Positions 7,737 to 16,929 of a DNA stretch of 61,679 nt are shown in pieces. The notes under the pieces are model-generated. The model did no database searches and was not told the DNA's origin. It worked only from the letters and a program-made list of their open reading frames with translations. The stretch covers positions 1 through 61,679 of the forward strand of contig DAHUZJ010000056.1 in NCBI GenBank assembly GCA_027306585.1, given 5' to 3'. Origin of the DNA: Acidimicrobiaceae bacterium (lineage in GTDB: Bacteria; Actinomycetota; Acidimicrobiia; Acidimicrobiales; RAAP-2). Made by a program: the position numbers and the translations under genes. The stretch's first letter is position 1, and each line of letters starts with the position of its first letter.

Positions 7737-8606
7737 TCAGGCCGGGCCCACGTCCTCCCACAAGGTCCGGAGCTCCGGCGGCAAGGCTGCGCTGACGGCG
7801 CCGGCGTCCCCCGGGACGAGCTCCCGGAGGGCTCCGAGCACGGCGGTCGTGATGGCGTTGGCGCGGTCCGCAGGCATCGCCGGGGTCGTGCCGACGATAC
7901 GCCCCACCAGATCGGGGACCGTGCGGGGCGGCCGCGCCCCGGCGATCCGTCGCGGCGGGGTGAGCAGGGGGCGCACGTCGGCCGGCAGGTGGGAGGAGAG
8001 GTGGTCCCGCTGTTCGGCGGGCAGCCGGTCGGCGAACGTGGCGAGGACCCCTCGGACGACCCTGGGCGCCGTCGCGGCGTCGACACCCGACCCTTCGGCC
8101 GCCTCCAGCAGCTTCCGTCGGGCCACCGTCGGCGGCCGCGAGGCCGCCCTCCCGGCGGACGGTCGCGTGTCACCGGGGGTCAGCCCGACGTGCAGGTAGG
8201 ACTCGACGCCGGCCACGCCTGAGACGCCGGCGACGGCTCGCTCGATCTCCTCGGCTTCGGCCTCGCTGTCGACCTCGCCGTGCAGCAGCACCACATGGTG
8301 CTCGACCATCACGTGGAGGTGGGGCAGGTCGAGGCGGTGCTCGAGCCGGCCCAAGCTCGAGCGGACCCGGTCAGCCAGCACGTTGTCGATGACGGAGGGG
8401 TCGGGGTGCCGGCCGCCGAGGTGATAGCTGACCCCCTGGATGCGGCCCTCGATGTAGCGCAGGTGCCGGGCGGTGCGGATCAGCTCCCGCCGCGCCACGT
8501 GGTTGAGGTGCGTCCCGGGCCGCAACAGCACCGCCCCACCGGCCACGGTCCCCGCCACCACCAGACCCCCCACCGTCCTCCGCATGGCCGGGCTGGTCGC
8601 GTTCAT
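7737..8606 (-). CDS. BON-domain / DUF2267 protein
   Basis: 289 residues. The N-terminus (TVGGLVVAGTVAGGAVLL, residues 9-26) is a membrane-anchor-like segment. A BON domain follows (about 70-135; LHVMVEHHVVLLHGEVDSEAEAEEIERAVAGVSGVAGVESYL). The C-terminal part (about 160-289) resembles DUF2267, with two GDAATAPRVV/GVLATFADRLP-like repeats ending LPPELRTLWEDVG. BON domains are usually envelope- or phospholipid-associated. ATG 8606 has GGAGG seven bases upstream; a longer frame above it carries no conserved content. A weak box lies 68 bases upstream. Confidence 0.85.
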   Translation of the reverse strand: MNATSPAMRRTVGGLVVAGTVAGGAVLLRPGTHLNHVARRELIRTARHLRYIEGRIQGVSYHLGGRHPDPSVIDNVLADRVRSSLGRLEHRLDLPHLHVMVEHHVVLLHGEVDSEAEAEEIERAVAGVSGVAGVESYLHVGLTPGDTRPSAGRAASRPPTVARRKLLEAAEGSGVDAATAPRVVRGVLATFADRLPAEQRDHLSSHLPADVRPLLTPPRRIAGARPPRTVPDLVGRIVGTTPAMPADRANAITTAVLGALRELVPGDAGAVSAALPPELRTLWEDVGPA

Positions 8607-8674
8607 GCTTGACCTCCAGAGTCGCTCTCTCGCGACGAGTGTGCGCCGGTGGAGGGCGTGGGCGTAGAGGCCAA

Positions 8675-8688
8675 GGACCGTTGTGCCC
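8675..8688. promoter_or_regulatory. Weak DosR-like box before the BON gene
   Basis: GGACCGTTGTGCCC, partly symmetrical and close to the 6869 copy, overlapping a second half-site GGCCAAGGACC. It lies about 70 bases before the BON gene (start 8606) and just after the kinase stop (8737). Confidence 0.4.
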
Positions 8689-8736
8689 GTGTGCGCCAGG
8701 TGGCGGGACGGGCGCCCCCGCCCGGCGGCCCGGCGC

Positions 8737-10209
8737 TCAGCTCGAGGGGACGCGCCATTCGACCATGGTGCCGGCGTTGTCGCCGGGGCGCACGGCGAAC
8801 GAGCCGCCGAGGCTTCGGGCACGCGCCGCCATGTTGGCGAGCCCGTTGCCGAGCCGGCGGTGCTCGGGCTCCGGCAGGCCGACACCGTCGTCGGCGACCG
8901 ACAGCCCGATGCCGCCGTTGACCGTCACCGAGATCTCGACGCTCGACGCGTGGGCATGGCGGGCGATGTTGGACAGGGCTTCGCGCAGCACCGCGAGGAG
9001 CTCCTCGGCCCGTGTGGGTGGCACGGTGTCGACGGGACCCGAGAAGCGAACGTTGGAGCGAATGCCGAGCACGTCGCACTCCGCTGAGCACACGTCGAGC
9101 ACCCTCGTGCGCAGCCAACGCTCGGACCCCGGGGGCGCCAGCTCGAAGATCGAGGACCGGAGATCGGTGATGGCCTCGTCGAGGTCGTTGACCACCTGCA
9201 CGATGCGCGCCCGAGCCGCGGCGTCGACGAGGCAGCCACCGACCGAGGACGCGGCGAGGCCGGCCGCGAACAGGCGCTGGATGACCCGGTCGTGGAGCTC
9301 CCGGGCGATGCGGCGGCGGTCGTCGAGCACGGCGATCGCGCGCTGGGCGGCGAGGAGACGGCGCTCGGTCGCCAGGCGCTCCGACACGTCGCGGGCGACG
9401 GAGATGAGCCACCGGGCGGCCGGGGAGCGCTCGTCGGTCACCGGATGCTCGAGCGTCACCTCGACGTCGACCTCGGTGCCGTCCGCTCGCCGGTGGACCG
9501 TGCCGAACACGATCGCCTCCCCGGGTCCGAGGCGCTCGATCATCTGCCGGTGGTCCGTCTCGGTCAGCGTCGGCTTGATGTCGAGCTGGGTCATCCCGAG
9601 GAGCTCCTCCTTCGAGTAGCCGAGCTGGTGGACCGCTCCCTCGTTCACGTAGACGAACCGCAGGGTGTCCCGGTCGAAGATGAGCATGGCATCGGTGGTG
9701 GCGTCCAGGAGCCCCTGGACGGCTCGTGCCCGCACTTCGGCGGCAACTCGCTCGCTGATGTCGCGAACCGACACGACGACGTAGGTGGACCGCCCCACCG
9801 GCAGGGGACTGAGGCTGATCTCGGCGGCGAGGTCGGAGCCGTGCTTTCGCCGCCCGTACAGCGTGAGGCCTGCCCCCATGGCCCTGGCGCGCGGCTCCTC
9901 GTGGAAGTCCTGGCGATGGCGGACGTGGATCTCGCGCAGGGCGTCGGGGACGAGGAGCTCGACGGACGCGCCGACCAGCTCGTCGGCACCATAGGCGAAC
10001 ATCTGTGCCATCTGCTCGTTGACGAACACGAGGGTGCCGTCCTCGTCGACGACGGCGAGTCCGTCGGGAACCACGTCGATGAGCGCCGAGGCGAAGAGCT
10101 GGACGAAGCGCTCGGCGCCGTGCGCTGCGGGCCACTCGAAGGCGGGTTCGTAACCGGGCTCCCGTGGGGCTGCTGCGTGGGGACCCAGGGTGGACGCCTC
10201 GTCGCTCAT
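8737..10209 (-). CDS. PAS-PAS sensor histidine kinase (DevS/NarX-type)
   Basis: 490-residue soluble kinase. Two PAS domains (residues about 40-160 and 165-295; FVNEQMAQMFAYGADELVG and YVNEGAVHQLGYSKEELLG) are followed by a HisKA_3 dimerisation helix with phospho-acceptor His in RRRIARELHDRVIQRLFAAGL, then an HATPase_c domain (REALSNIARHA, DDGVGLP, GNGLANMAARA). The HDRVIQRLFAAGL segment is that of DosS/DosT kinases. No membrane segment, so cytosolic sensing is likely. ATG 10209 has AAGGGG seven bases upstream; a GTG at 10245 is the alternative. It could phosphorylate the regulator encoded at 46676-47350 (inference). Confidence 0.9.
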   Translation of the reverse strand: MSDEASTLGPHAAAPREPGYEPAFEWPAAHGAERFVQLFASALIDVVPDGLAVVDEDGTLVFVNEQMAQMFAYGADELVGASVELLVPDALREIHVRHRQDFHEEPRARAMGAGLTLYGRRKHGSDLAAEISLSPLPVGRSTYVVVSVRDISERVAAEVRARAVQGLLDATTDAMLIFDRDTLRFVYVNEGAVHQLGYSKEELLGMTQLDIKPTLTETDHRQMIERLGPGEAIVFGTVHRRADGTEVDVEVTLEHPVTDERSPAARWLISVARDVSERLATERRLLAAQRAIAVLDDRRRIARELHDRVIQRLFAAGLAASSVGGCLVDAAARARIVQVVNDLDEAITDLRSSIFELAPPGSERWLRTRVLDVCSAECDVLGIRSNVRFSGPVDTVPPTRAEELLAVLREALSNIARHAHASSVEISVTVNGGIGLSVADDGVGLPEPEHRRLGNGLANMAARARSLGGSFAVRPGDNAGTMVEWRVPSS

Positions 10210-10305
10210 CGCAGCCCCTTGCACCAGCGGTGCCCGCACCGACACGACGGTTGGGCTCTACCCGCCCATTATGCGACCGCAACGGAAAGGCAGCAAGGGC
10301 CGCAA

Positions 10306-10319
10306 GGGACTTTGGACCC
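10306..10319. promoter_or_regulatory. DosR-like box before the PAS kinase
   Basis: GGGACTTTGGACCC, 12 of 14 identical to GGGACCTTGGTCCC and close to the mycobacterial GGGACTWWAGTCCC core. It lies 96 bases upstream of the kinase start (10209) and 179 bases before the plus-strand gene at 10499. Confidence 0.65.
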
Positions 10320-10498
10320 TGTGCGGGGAGCGGTGCCGGGGTGCATGCTGGCGGGACCGTGGCAGTGGACGGCCATGGTGTCAGTCACAACGGTGAGCAA
10401 GGCGTCCGTCCCCCTCCGGGCGCCTTGTTTGCCGCCCCGGGAAGGACGCTTGCGGGTGACGCGCAGGACAGGCGACGGGAGCTGGGGGCGGGGTTCGC

Positions 10499-10810
10499 GT
10501 GGTCACTAACTACGCACGGATCGAGGTCGTCGTCGAGAGCGTGCCGATGTCGGCGCTCGTCCGACGGGACGGCACCGCCACCGTCGACCCGGCGCTCCGT
10601 CGCCGGCTGGAGCTCCTGGAGTCGCTCGGAGAGGTCCTCGGGACCGGGCGGCGCTCCGCAGCCGGAGACGACCCCCTGACCACCGTCCTCGCCATCCTCC
10701 GGGCGTCCGACCTCGTGCTCTCGGTCACGTTCCTCGACGACCGCTCCTCGGTGGGTGTCGCCTTGGGTGCGCGCGCCGATGGCGTCGGGGGAGCCGACCC
10801 TCGCCCGTAG
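10499..10810 (+). CDS. Small hypothetical protein
   Basis: 103 residues from GTG 10499. Codons have the strong G/C third-position bias of neighbouring real genes. The content is soluble alpha/beta with a central helix (ALRRRLELLESLGEVLG) and a hydrophobic strand (DLVLSVTFL). No recognised domain and a weak RBS. It is divergent from the PAS kinase and convergent with the adenosine-specific kinase. It could be spurious, but no better frame covers this stretch. Confidence 0.5.
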   Translation: MVTNYARIEVVVESVPMSALVRRDGTATVDPALRRRLELLESLGEVLGTGRRSAAGDDPLTTVLAILRASDLVLSVTFLDDRSSVGVALGARADGVGGADPRP

Positions 10811-10860
10811 CCGCCGACGCCGCCGACCGCCGTCCGGTTCGGAGGCCGTCAGACCTTCTG

Positions 10861-11349
10861 TCAGAGCTTGTAGCCCAGCCGGCGGAGCAGCGCCTTGCGT
10901 TCGGCCTCGTCGGCGGCCGTCTCGATCCCCGCCGGGGGAAGCCCGTCGACCACGCCCACCACTGCTCGGCCGAGATCCGTCTGAGCGACGACGATCTCCA
11001 CGGGATTGGCCGTGGCGCAGAAGAGCGTGCACACCTCCGGGACCTGCTTGAGGGCGTTCAGGACCGACAGCGGGAACGCCTCTCGCAGGTACACGACGAA
11101 GGCGTGGCCGGCCCCGATCGCCTCGGCGCTCCCGGTCGCCAGCGCGACCAGGTCCGGATCGTTGCCGGACCGCCGGACCAGGCACGGTCCCGACGCCTCG
11201 CAGAAGGCGACGCCGAACCGCACGTGGGGCCCTGCGGAGGCCAGGGCCTCGTGGAGGTCCTCGACGGTCTTGACGAAATGGGCCTGCCCGACGATGACGT
11301 TGACGCCCTCGGTCATCTCCAAGGGCACGGCGCTCATCTCGATGTCCAC
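10861..11349 (-). CDS. Adenosine-specific kinase family protein (DUF355/COG1839)
   Basis: 162 residues, full length for the family. Motifs are NVIVGQAHFVKTVEDLHEAL, FGVAFCEASGPCLVRRSGNDP, GAGHAFVVYL, CTLFCATANPVEIVV and the C-terminal DEAERKALLRRLGYKL. The family was first described in archaea as an adenosine-binding kinase; its biological role in bacteria is not settled. Last gene of the acsA-dehydrogenase-ACP operon; its GTG (11349) lies inside the end of the ACP gene (16-bp overlap). ATG 11337 is an alternative start. Confidence 0.85.
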   Translation of the reverse strand: MDIEMSAVPLEMTEGVNVIVGQAHFVKTVEDLHEALASAGPHVRFGVAFCEASGPCLVRRSGNDPDLVALATGSAEAIGAGHAFVVYLREAFPLSVLNALKQVPEVCTLFCATANPVEIVVAQTDLGRAVVGVVDGLPPAGIETAADEAERKALLRRLGYKL

Positions 11350-11624
11350 GCCGCACCTGCCTTTCCTGCGGTTGGCGCCGGGGACCCGCCCCGGGCGACG
11401 TACCCGACACAGCCCTCGAGCGTCGACAGCTGCGGGTAGTCGCGCTCGGGGATCTCGAGACCCGTGGCGTGGTGCAGGCCGACGACGAAGTTCAGGAAGT
11501 CGAGTGAGTCGAGGTCCAGTGCCTCCTGGAGCGTCTCGTCACTGGGGACGGTGCCGAGGTCCGCCTCGGGTGCGACCTGGTGGAGCACCCGCAGGACCGT
11601 TTCGCGAGCCTGGTCGTCGTTCAC
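11334..11624 (-). CDS. Acyl carrier protein-like protein
   Basis: 96 residues. The phosphopantetheine attachment site is DLDSLDFLNFVVGLH (Ser in DSL), in a four-helix PP-binding domain at residues about 5-80. The GTG start (11624) overlaps the E2 stop as GTGA and has a perfect GGAGG six bases upstream. The 3' end overlaps the kinase gene. A single carrier protein inside a 2-oxoacid dehydrogenase operon, with no ketosynthase or other fatty-acid genes nearby, suggests it accepts an acyl group made by this complex or by AcsA (inference). Confidence 0.9.
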   Translation of the reverse strand: MNDDQARETVLRVLHQVAPEADLGTVPSDETLQEALDLDSLDFLNFVVGLHHATGLEIPERDYPQLSTLEGCVGYVARGGSPAPTAGKAGAAWTSR

Positions 11625-13024
11625 AATTCCTCCGGTCTCTGGAGCACTCGATCGATCTCGGCCAGGAACCGGGCACCTCGGCGCCCGTCGCTGACCCGGT
11701 GGTCCGCCGACAAGGTGACGGTCAGGCACGGGTGCACTCCGAGCATGCCCGCGAGCGCCACGGGGCGCTCGGTCACCCGACCGAAGCCCACCAGCGCCAC
11801 CTGTGGCGGGTAGATGACCCCGAACACCGCCTCCACGCCGAGGTCGCCGAGGTTCGTCACGGTGATGGTCGGATCGCTCATCTCCGAGCTGCGCAGCGCG
11901 CCGTGGCGTGCCCGGTCGACGACCTCTTGCAGCTGGGCCATCACCCCCTCCACGGCGAGCGTGTCGACGTCGTGGACCGCCGGCGCCAGCACCCCTCCGG
12001 TGCGGAGGGACACGGCCACCCCGACGTGGACGGCCGGGCTGGGTCGGAACTCCCCGTCGACGTAGAAGCCGTTCATCTCCGGCACGCGTCGGGCGGCCCG
12101 GGCCGTGGCCTTGAGCAGGAGCGCAGCCAGGACCAGCCGTGTGGTCACGGGGCGGTCGGCATTGGCGCGCTCGAGCCACAGGGAGGCGGCGGTGACGTCG
12201 ACGGTGGTGCTGAGGTAGTAGTGGGGGATCTCGCGCTGGGAACGGGACATCAGGGAGCCGATCGCCTTGCGCAGCGTCGCCTGGCGGCCGGCGTCGGGGC
12301 GCACCGGCGTCGGGGTCGGTTCCGCCGGAGCGGGCGTGGCCGTCTCGGGTGCCTCGGGTGGTACGGCCGGGATGGATGGTGGTTGTGCCCGTGGCGCGGC
12401 CGCGGCAGGTGGCGCGGCCGCTGCAAGCTGGCGCACGTCCGCCTCGGTGATGGCACCCGCCGGCCCCGTGCCGTGGACGGCCCTGAGGTCGACTCCCAGC
12501 TCGGAGGCCCGCCGGCGGGCCAGCGGCGAGGAGCGCGTCCGCCGATGCCTCCCGTCACCGTCGTGCGACGCCGCCCGTTCGACGTCAGCGCGCGTCACCG
12601 TGCCGCCGGGCCCGGTGCCGGCGAGGCCTCCGAGGTCGATCCCCCGAGCGGCCGCGAGCCGGCGGACGACGGGCGACAGGGTCCTCTCCGTCCCTGGCGC
12701 CGACCGCTCGGCGCGTGTCCGGTGCGTGCGACGGGCGGGCGAAGGCGTGCCGCCGCGGGTGCGGCGCCGGGGGCCCGGACGCACCTCGCCTGGAGCGATC
12801 ACCCGGGCGAGGGTGGTGCCGACGGGGACGCGCCGTCCCTCGGGCACCACCAGCTCGTCGACCACCCCGTCCTGGAAGATCTCCACCTCGATGGTGGACT
12901 TGTCGGTCTCGACCTCCGCGACGAGGTCGCCCCGGTGCACGGTGTCCCCCGCCGCGACGAGCCACCGGGTCACCGTGCCGGCGTCCATGTCGGCACCCAG
13001 GGAGGGCATGGTGAAGTCCGCCAT
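11621..13024 (-). CDS. Dihydrolipoamide acyltransferase (E2) with two E3-binding domains
   Basis: 467 residues. Lipoyl domain at 1-80 with the lipoylated Lys in EVETDKSTIEVEIF. Then two tandem peripheral-subunit-binding domains: SPVVRRLAAARGIDLGGLAGTGPGGTVTRADV (about 115-150) and SPLARRRASELGVDLRAVHGTGPAGAITEADV (about 165-200). A Pro/Ala-rich linker and the CoA acyltransferase domain (about 240-467) follow, with the catalytic ADHRVSDG. Most bacterial E2s carry one subunit-binding domain, so the duplication is unusual. No lipoamide dehydrogenase (E3) gene is in the window. It starts one base after the E1beta stop. Confidence 0.92.
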   Translation of the reverse strand: MADFTMPSLGADMDAGTVTRWLVAAGDTVHRGDLVAEVETDKSTIEVEIFQDGVVDELVVPEGRRVPVGTTLARVIAPGEVRPGPRRRTRGGTPSPARRTHRTRAERSAPGTERTLSPVVRRLAAARGIDLGGLAGTGPGGTVTRADVERAASHDGDGRHRRTRSSPLARRRASELGVDLRAVHGTGPAGAITEADVRQLAAAAPPAAAAPRAQPPSIPAVPPEAPETATPAPAEPTPTPVRPDAGRQATLRKAIGSLMSRSQREIPHYYLSTTVDVTAASLWLERANADRPVTTRLVLAALLLKATARAARRVPEMNGFYVDGEFRPSPAVHVGVAVSLRTGGVLAPAVHDVDTLAVEGVMAQLQEVVDRARHGALRSSEMSDPTITVTNLGDLGVEAVFGVIYPPQVALVGFGRVTERPVALAGMLGVHPCLTVTLSADHRVSDGRRGARFLAEIDRVLQRPEEL

Positions 13025-13999
13025 TCAGGCCGCCATGTGGTGCACCGCCTCGACGACGGCGCCCGGCGACGGCAGGGCGGCCTCCTCGAGGTGCTTGGCG
13101 TAGGGTACCGGGACCTCGGCGGCGCACACTCGGGCGACCGGCGCGTCCAGGTCGTAGAAGGCCTCCTCCGTGATCCGGGCGCTCACCTCCGCCGACAGGC
13201 TTCCCGACCGCCAGCCTTCGTCGACGACGACGGCTCGATGGGTGTGCTGCACGGAGGCGACGATGGTCGCCGTGTCGAGCGGACGCAGCGAGCGCAGGTC
13301 GAGCACCTCGGCCGACGTGCCTTCGCCGGCGAGGTCGTCCGCGGCAGCGAGCGCGGTGCGCAGCGTCCCGCCGTAGGCCAGGAGGGTGACGTCCGTCCCC
13401 GGTCGTCGCACCGCGGCGGTCGTGAGGTCCACGACGGGCGCGTCCGCGGCCAGCTCCCCCTCGGCGTTGTAGAGCAGGCCGTGCTCGAAGACGAGGACGG
13501 GGTCGGGGTCGCACAACGCCGGCCACAGCATGCCCCGTGCGTCCTGCACCGTCGCGGGTGCGAGGATGCGGAGCCCAGGAACGTGCGCGTACCAACCCTC
13601 CAGGCTGTGCGAGTGCTGGGCGGCCAGCTGCCGGCCGGCACCCGTGGTCATCCGGATCACCAGCGGGACGTTGAACTGCCCGCCCGACATGTGGCGGAGG
13701 GTGGCCGCGTTGTTGACGATCTGGTCCAGCGCGAGGAGGCTGAAGTTCACGGTCATGATCTCGACGATCGGTCGCATCCCGCCCAGGGCGGCACCGATGC
13801 CTGCCCCTACGAAGGCCGACTCCGAGAGCGGCGTGTCGATGATGCGCTGGGGGCCGAACTCCTCCAGCAGCCCGAGACTGACGGCGTAGCACCCCCCGTA
13901 CCGGCCGACGTCCTCGCCCATGAGGAACACCCGTTCGTCCCGGCGCAGGGCGTCGCGCAGCGCCTCGCGCATCGCCTGGCGGTAGGTGGTCGTGGTCAC
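13025..13999 (-). CDS. 2-oxoacid dehydrogenase E1 component, beta subunit
   Basis: 324 residues, normal for PDH/acetoin-type E1beta. It contains [85 protein letters not shown] and [13 protein letters not shown]. Together with E1alpha it decarboxylates a 2-oxoacid on thiamine diphosphate. The GTG start (13999) overlaps the E1alpha stop (GTGA). The sequence alone does not separate pyruvate from acetoin or branched-chain substrates. Confidence 0.93.
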   Translation of the reverse strand: MTTTTYRQAMREALRDALRRDERVFLMGEDVGRYGGCYAVSLGLLEEFGPQRIIDTPLSESAFVGAGIGAALGGMRPIVEIMTVNFSLLALDQIVNNAATLRHMSGGQFNVPLVIRMTTGAGRQLAAQHSHSLEGWYAHVPGLRILAPATVQDARGMLWPALCDPDPVLVFEHGLLYNAEGELAADAPVVDLTTAAVRRPGTDVTLLAYGGTLRTALAAADDLAGEGTSAEVLDLRSLRPLDTATIVASVQHTHRAVVVDEGWRSGSLSAEVSARITEEAFYDLDAPVARVCAAEVPVPYAKHLEEAALPSPGAVVEAVHHMAA

Positions 14000-15021
14000 G
14001 GCACCCGGCTCTCGGCCAGTGCCTGGCCGGCGACGGCTTCGGCGCCAGCGTCGGCGTCGGCGTCGGCGACGCAGAACCGCGTCAGGTCTTCGACGGGCTC
14101 GAGGGTCCCGGACTCGGCGTAGGCGGTTGCGTCGTCGACTTCTGCCTGCACCCCGTCCTGGATGGCTCGCCAGGTGGCCTCGGAGAGGAGCCCGGCCTCG
14201 GTCAGCTCGGTCACGAGCGCCGGGATCGGGTCCCGCTCCTTCCATCGCTCGATCTCGGCTTTGTCGCGGTAGCGGTCCGGGTCGTACATGGAGTGCGCCC
14301 GGAACCGGTAGGTGCGGAGCTCGACGAAGTAGGGGCCGCCGCCGGCGCGCACGGCGTCGGCCGCCCGGCGAGCCGTATCCTCCACGTCTCGGACGGACAT
14401 CCCGTCGGCGGCCCAGGCGGGCATCCGGTAGGCGGAGGCCTTGAGGGCGAGGTCGGTCTCCGCCTGGGCGCGGGCCAGCGACGTGCCCATGGCGTAGAGA
14501 TTGTTCTCGCAGACGAACAGGACCGGCAGGTGCCACAGGGCGGCGAGGTTCATGCTCTCGTGGAACTCGCCCTCGGCCACCGCCCCGTCACCGAAGAGGC
14601 AGGCCGTCACGCGCCGCCGGCCCTGGAGGTGGTCGGCGAGCGCCAGGCCGATCGCCACGGGAAGGCCGCCGGCCACGATGGCGTTGCCGCCGTAGAAGCG
14701 CGCCCCGGCATCGAAGAGGTGCATGGATCCCCCGCGGCCGCGACTGGTGCCCTCGACCTTGCCCTCGAGCTCGGCCAACACCGCCCGCATCGAGATGCCG
14801 CGCGCCAGCGCGTGCCCGTGCTCCCGGTACGTGCTGACCACGGCGTCCTCCGGGCCGAGCGCCTGGAAGACCCCGACGGCACAGGCCTCCTCGCCGATGG
14901 CGAGGTGGAGGAACCCGCGGATGGCCGAGGCGCTGTAGAGCTCGACGCAGCGTTCCTCGAACCGGCGAATGCGCAGCATCTGGCGGAGCAGCTCGAGGTC
15001 GTGGGTCCCGTCCTTGCTCAC
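13996..15021 (-). CDS. 2-oxoacid (pyruvate/acetoin) dehydrogenase E1, alpha subunit
   Basis: 341 residues. The thiamine-diphosphate motif is [20 protein letters not shown]...ENN (about 165-195), with the E1alpha landmarks [12 protein letters not shown] and [10 protein letters not shown]. The C-terminal tail has a short Ala-Asp run ([14 protein letters not shown]). The GTG start (15021) overlaps the acsA stop as GTGA. The order acsA-E1alpha-E1beta-E2 puts two routes to an acyl-CoA in one transcript. Confidence 0.93.
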   Translation of the reverse strand: MSKDGTHDLELLRQMLRIRRFEERCVELYSASAIRGFLHLAIGEEACAVGVFQALGPEDAVVSTYREHGHALARGISMRAVLAELEGKVEGTSRGRGGSMHLFDAGARFYGGNAIVAGGLPVAIGLALADHLQGRRRVTACLFGDGAVAEGEFHESMNLAALWHLPVLFVCENNLYAMGTSLARAQAETDLALKASAYRMPAWAADGMSVRDVEDTARRAADAVRAGGGPYFVELRTYRFRAHSMYDPDRYRDKAEIERWKERDPIPALVTELTEAGLLSEATWRAIQDGVQAEVDDATAYAESGTLEPVEDLTRFCVADADADAGAEAVAGQALAESRVP

Positions 15022-16808
15022 GACGCGCCCTCCCGGTCCGAGGTGGCGGCGCCCCAGCCCTGGAGGGCGCGGTCTCGAAGGACCCGCCGCAGCACCTTGC
15101 CGCTGCGGGTGTGGGGCAGGTCCTGGTCGAACTCGATCTCCCGCGGCGCGACGGCGGCACCCAGGCGTCGCCGGGCGTGCCCGAGCAGCTCGAGGCGCAA
15201 TTCGTCGGAGGGTGCGACGCCCGGCCGTAGCGCGACGTAGGCATGGACGACGTCGCCGACGATCGGGTCCGGGAGGCCGACGACGCCGGCCTCGGCGACC
15301 GCCGGGTGCTCGAGAAGGGCCGATTCCACCTCGAACGGCCCGATCAGGTGCCCCGCCGACTTGATGACGTCGTCGGCCCGGCCGACGAACCAGAAGTAGC
15401 CGTCGTCGTCTCGTCGGACCAGGTCGCCGCTCAGGTACCAGCCCCCGAGGAACGCCGCCCGGTAGCGCTCCTCGTCGCCGAGGTAGCCCCGGAACATGGA
15501 CGGCCACGGAGCGTGGAGCGCCAGCTCGCCGACTTCACCCTGGCCCGCTTCGAGCGGTGCGCCGTCCGGCCCGACACGGACGGAGCCCTGTGGGTCGCGC
15601 GACAGGACCGTCGCCTCGATCCCGGGCACCGGTCGCCCCATCGACCCGGGCCGGATGTCCATGGCCGCGTAGTTGGCGATCATGATGCCGCCGGTCTCCG
15701 TCTGCCACCAGTTGTCGTGGACGGGAACGCCGAGCACTTCCTGGCCCCACGTCACGAGCTCGGGGTTGAGCGGCTCGCCGACGCTGGCGACGAACCGCAG
15801 CCGTCGGAGGTCGCGGCCCCGGGCGAGCTCGGGACCGGCGCGCCGGAGCATCCGCAAGGCGGTGGGCGACGTGTACCAGACGGTCACCCGTTGCGACTCG
15901 AGGACCTCGTACCAACGTTCGGCGTCGAAGTCGCCTTCGTCCACCACGCTGGTGACGCCCGCCACGAGCGGCGCCACGATCCCGTACGACGAGCCGGTCA
16001 CCCAGCCCGGGTCGGCCGTGCACCAGTAGACGTCGTCGGGGTGCAGGTCCAGCACGAGGCGGCCGGTCGCCTCGTGCACGACGACGGCGTCGTGCACGTG
16101 CACCGCTCCTTTCGGCGGGCCGGTGGTACCGCTGGTGAAGTGGAGGAGCGCCATGTCGTCGGGCGACGTGCGGGGGATCACGTACTGGCTCGCTGCCGCT
16201 GCGAGGAGCGGCGGCAGCGCCAGCGCGCCGTCGGGCGCCTCGTCGGGGTGGGCCACGTCGGCGAGGAGCACGTGCCGGAGCGCGGGGAGGCGGTCCCGGA
16301 CGGGCGCCACCTTGTGGCGGAACAGCGTGGCCGTGGTGAGGAGCACGGTCCCGCCACCGAGCACCAGTCGCTGGCGAACCGGTTCGGGGCCGAAGACGGG
16401 AAAGAGGGGCGCGACGACGCAGCGGTGCTTCAGCGCTCCCAGCACCCCGGCGTAGAGCTCCGCCGTCCGGGGCATGAGGACGAAGATCCGCTCGCCGGCG
16501 GCGACGCCCAGTTGCGCGAGGACGTTGGCGAAGCGGCTGGACTCGTCGGCCAGGTCGCCATAGGTGAGCGTCCGGTGGGCACCTCGCCGGTCGATGCACG
16601 AGAGGGCGACGCGGGACCGGGCCTGGCCGCTGGCATGGCGGTCGACCGCCTCGTGGGCGATGTTGAGGCCTCGCCCGTCGGGCAGGCCCTCGAGGGCCGA
16701 GCGCGCGTCCGCCCAACGGAACCCTGCCCGCTCCTTCCCGTAGTCGGGCATGTTCGGGGCGACCGCGGCGGGCCACGAGACCTTGGGGTTCGTCGTCGGC
16801 GGCACCAT
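15018..16808 (-). CDS. acsA: Acetyl-CoA synthetase (AMP-forming)
   Basis: 596 residues, close to AcsA of Bacillus type. It activates acetate to acetyl-AMP and then acetyl-CoA. Motifs are [15 protein letters not shown] (P-loop), [38 protein letters not shown], and C-terminal RSGKVLRR, whose Lys is the residue controlled by reversible acetylation in this family. ATG 16808 has GGAGG upstream. First gene of a six-gene operon, with a box-like palindrome 107 bases upstream. GNAT genes at 16926 and 34802 and the deacetylase at 42643 could regulate it (inference). Confidence 0.93.
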   Translation of the reverse strand: MVPPTTNPKVSWPAAVAPNMPDYGKERAGFRWADARSALEGLPDGRGLNIAHEAVDRHASGQARSRVALSCIDRRGAHRTLTYGDLADESSRFANVLAQLGVAAGERIFVLMPRTAELYAGVLGALKHRCVVAPLFPVFGPEPVRQRLVLGGGTVLLTTATLFRHKVAPVRDRLPALRHVLLADVAHPDEAPDGALALPPLLAAAASQYVIPRTSPDDMALLHFTSGTTGPPKGAVHVHDAVVVHEATGRLVLDLHPDDVYWCTADPGWVTGSSYGIVAPLVAGVTSVVDEGDFDAERWYEVLESQRVTVWYTSPTALRMLRRAGPELARGRDLRRLRFVASVGEPLNPELVTWGQEVLGVPVHDNWWQTETGGIMIANYAAMDIRPGSMGRPVPGIEATVLSRDPQGSVRVGPDGAPLEAGQGEVGELALHAPWPSMFRGYLGDEERYRAAFLGGWYLSGDLVRRDDDGYFWFVGRADDVIKSAGHLIGPFEVESALLEHPAVAEAGVVGLPDPIVGDVVHAYVALRPGVAPSDELRLELLGHARRRLGAAVAPREIEFDQDLPHTRSGKVLRRVLRDRALQGWGAATSDREGAS

Positions 16809-16915
16809 CGGCCCTCCTTCCGGCGGCGGACCCGGGGGCGACCACGCCTTGCCCCGGCGCCGTGTCGTCCCCGGTCCGCGCCGCCACTGTGCGCCGCCGT
16901 GCCCGGCGACCTCAA

Positions 16916-16929
16916 GGGTCCAACGTCAC
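16916..16929. promoter_or_regulatory. DosR-like box before the acsA operon
   Basis: GGGTCCAACGTCAC (reverse GTGACGTTGGACCC), matching the window palindrome in both half-sites. It lies 107 bases before the acsA start and overlaps the stop codon of the upstream GNAT gene (16926). Confidence 0.6.
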
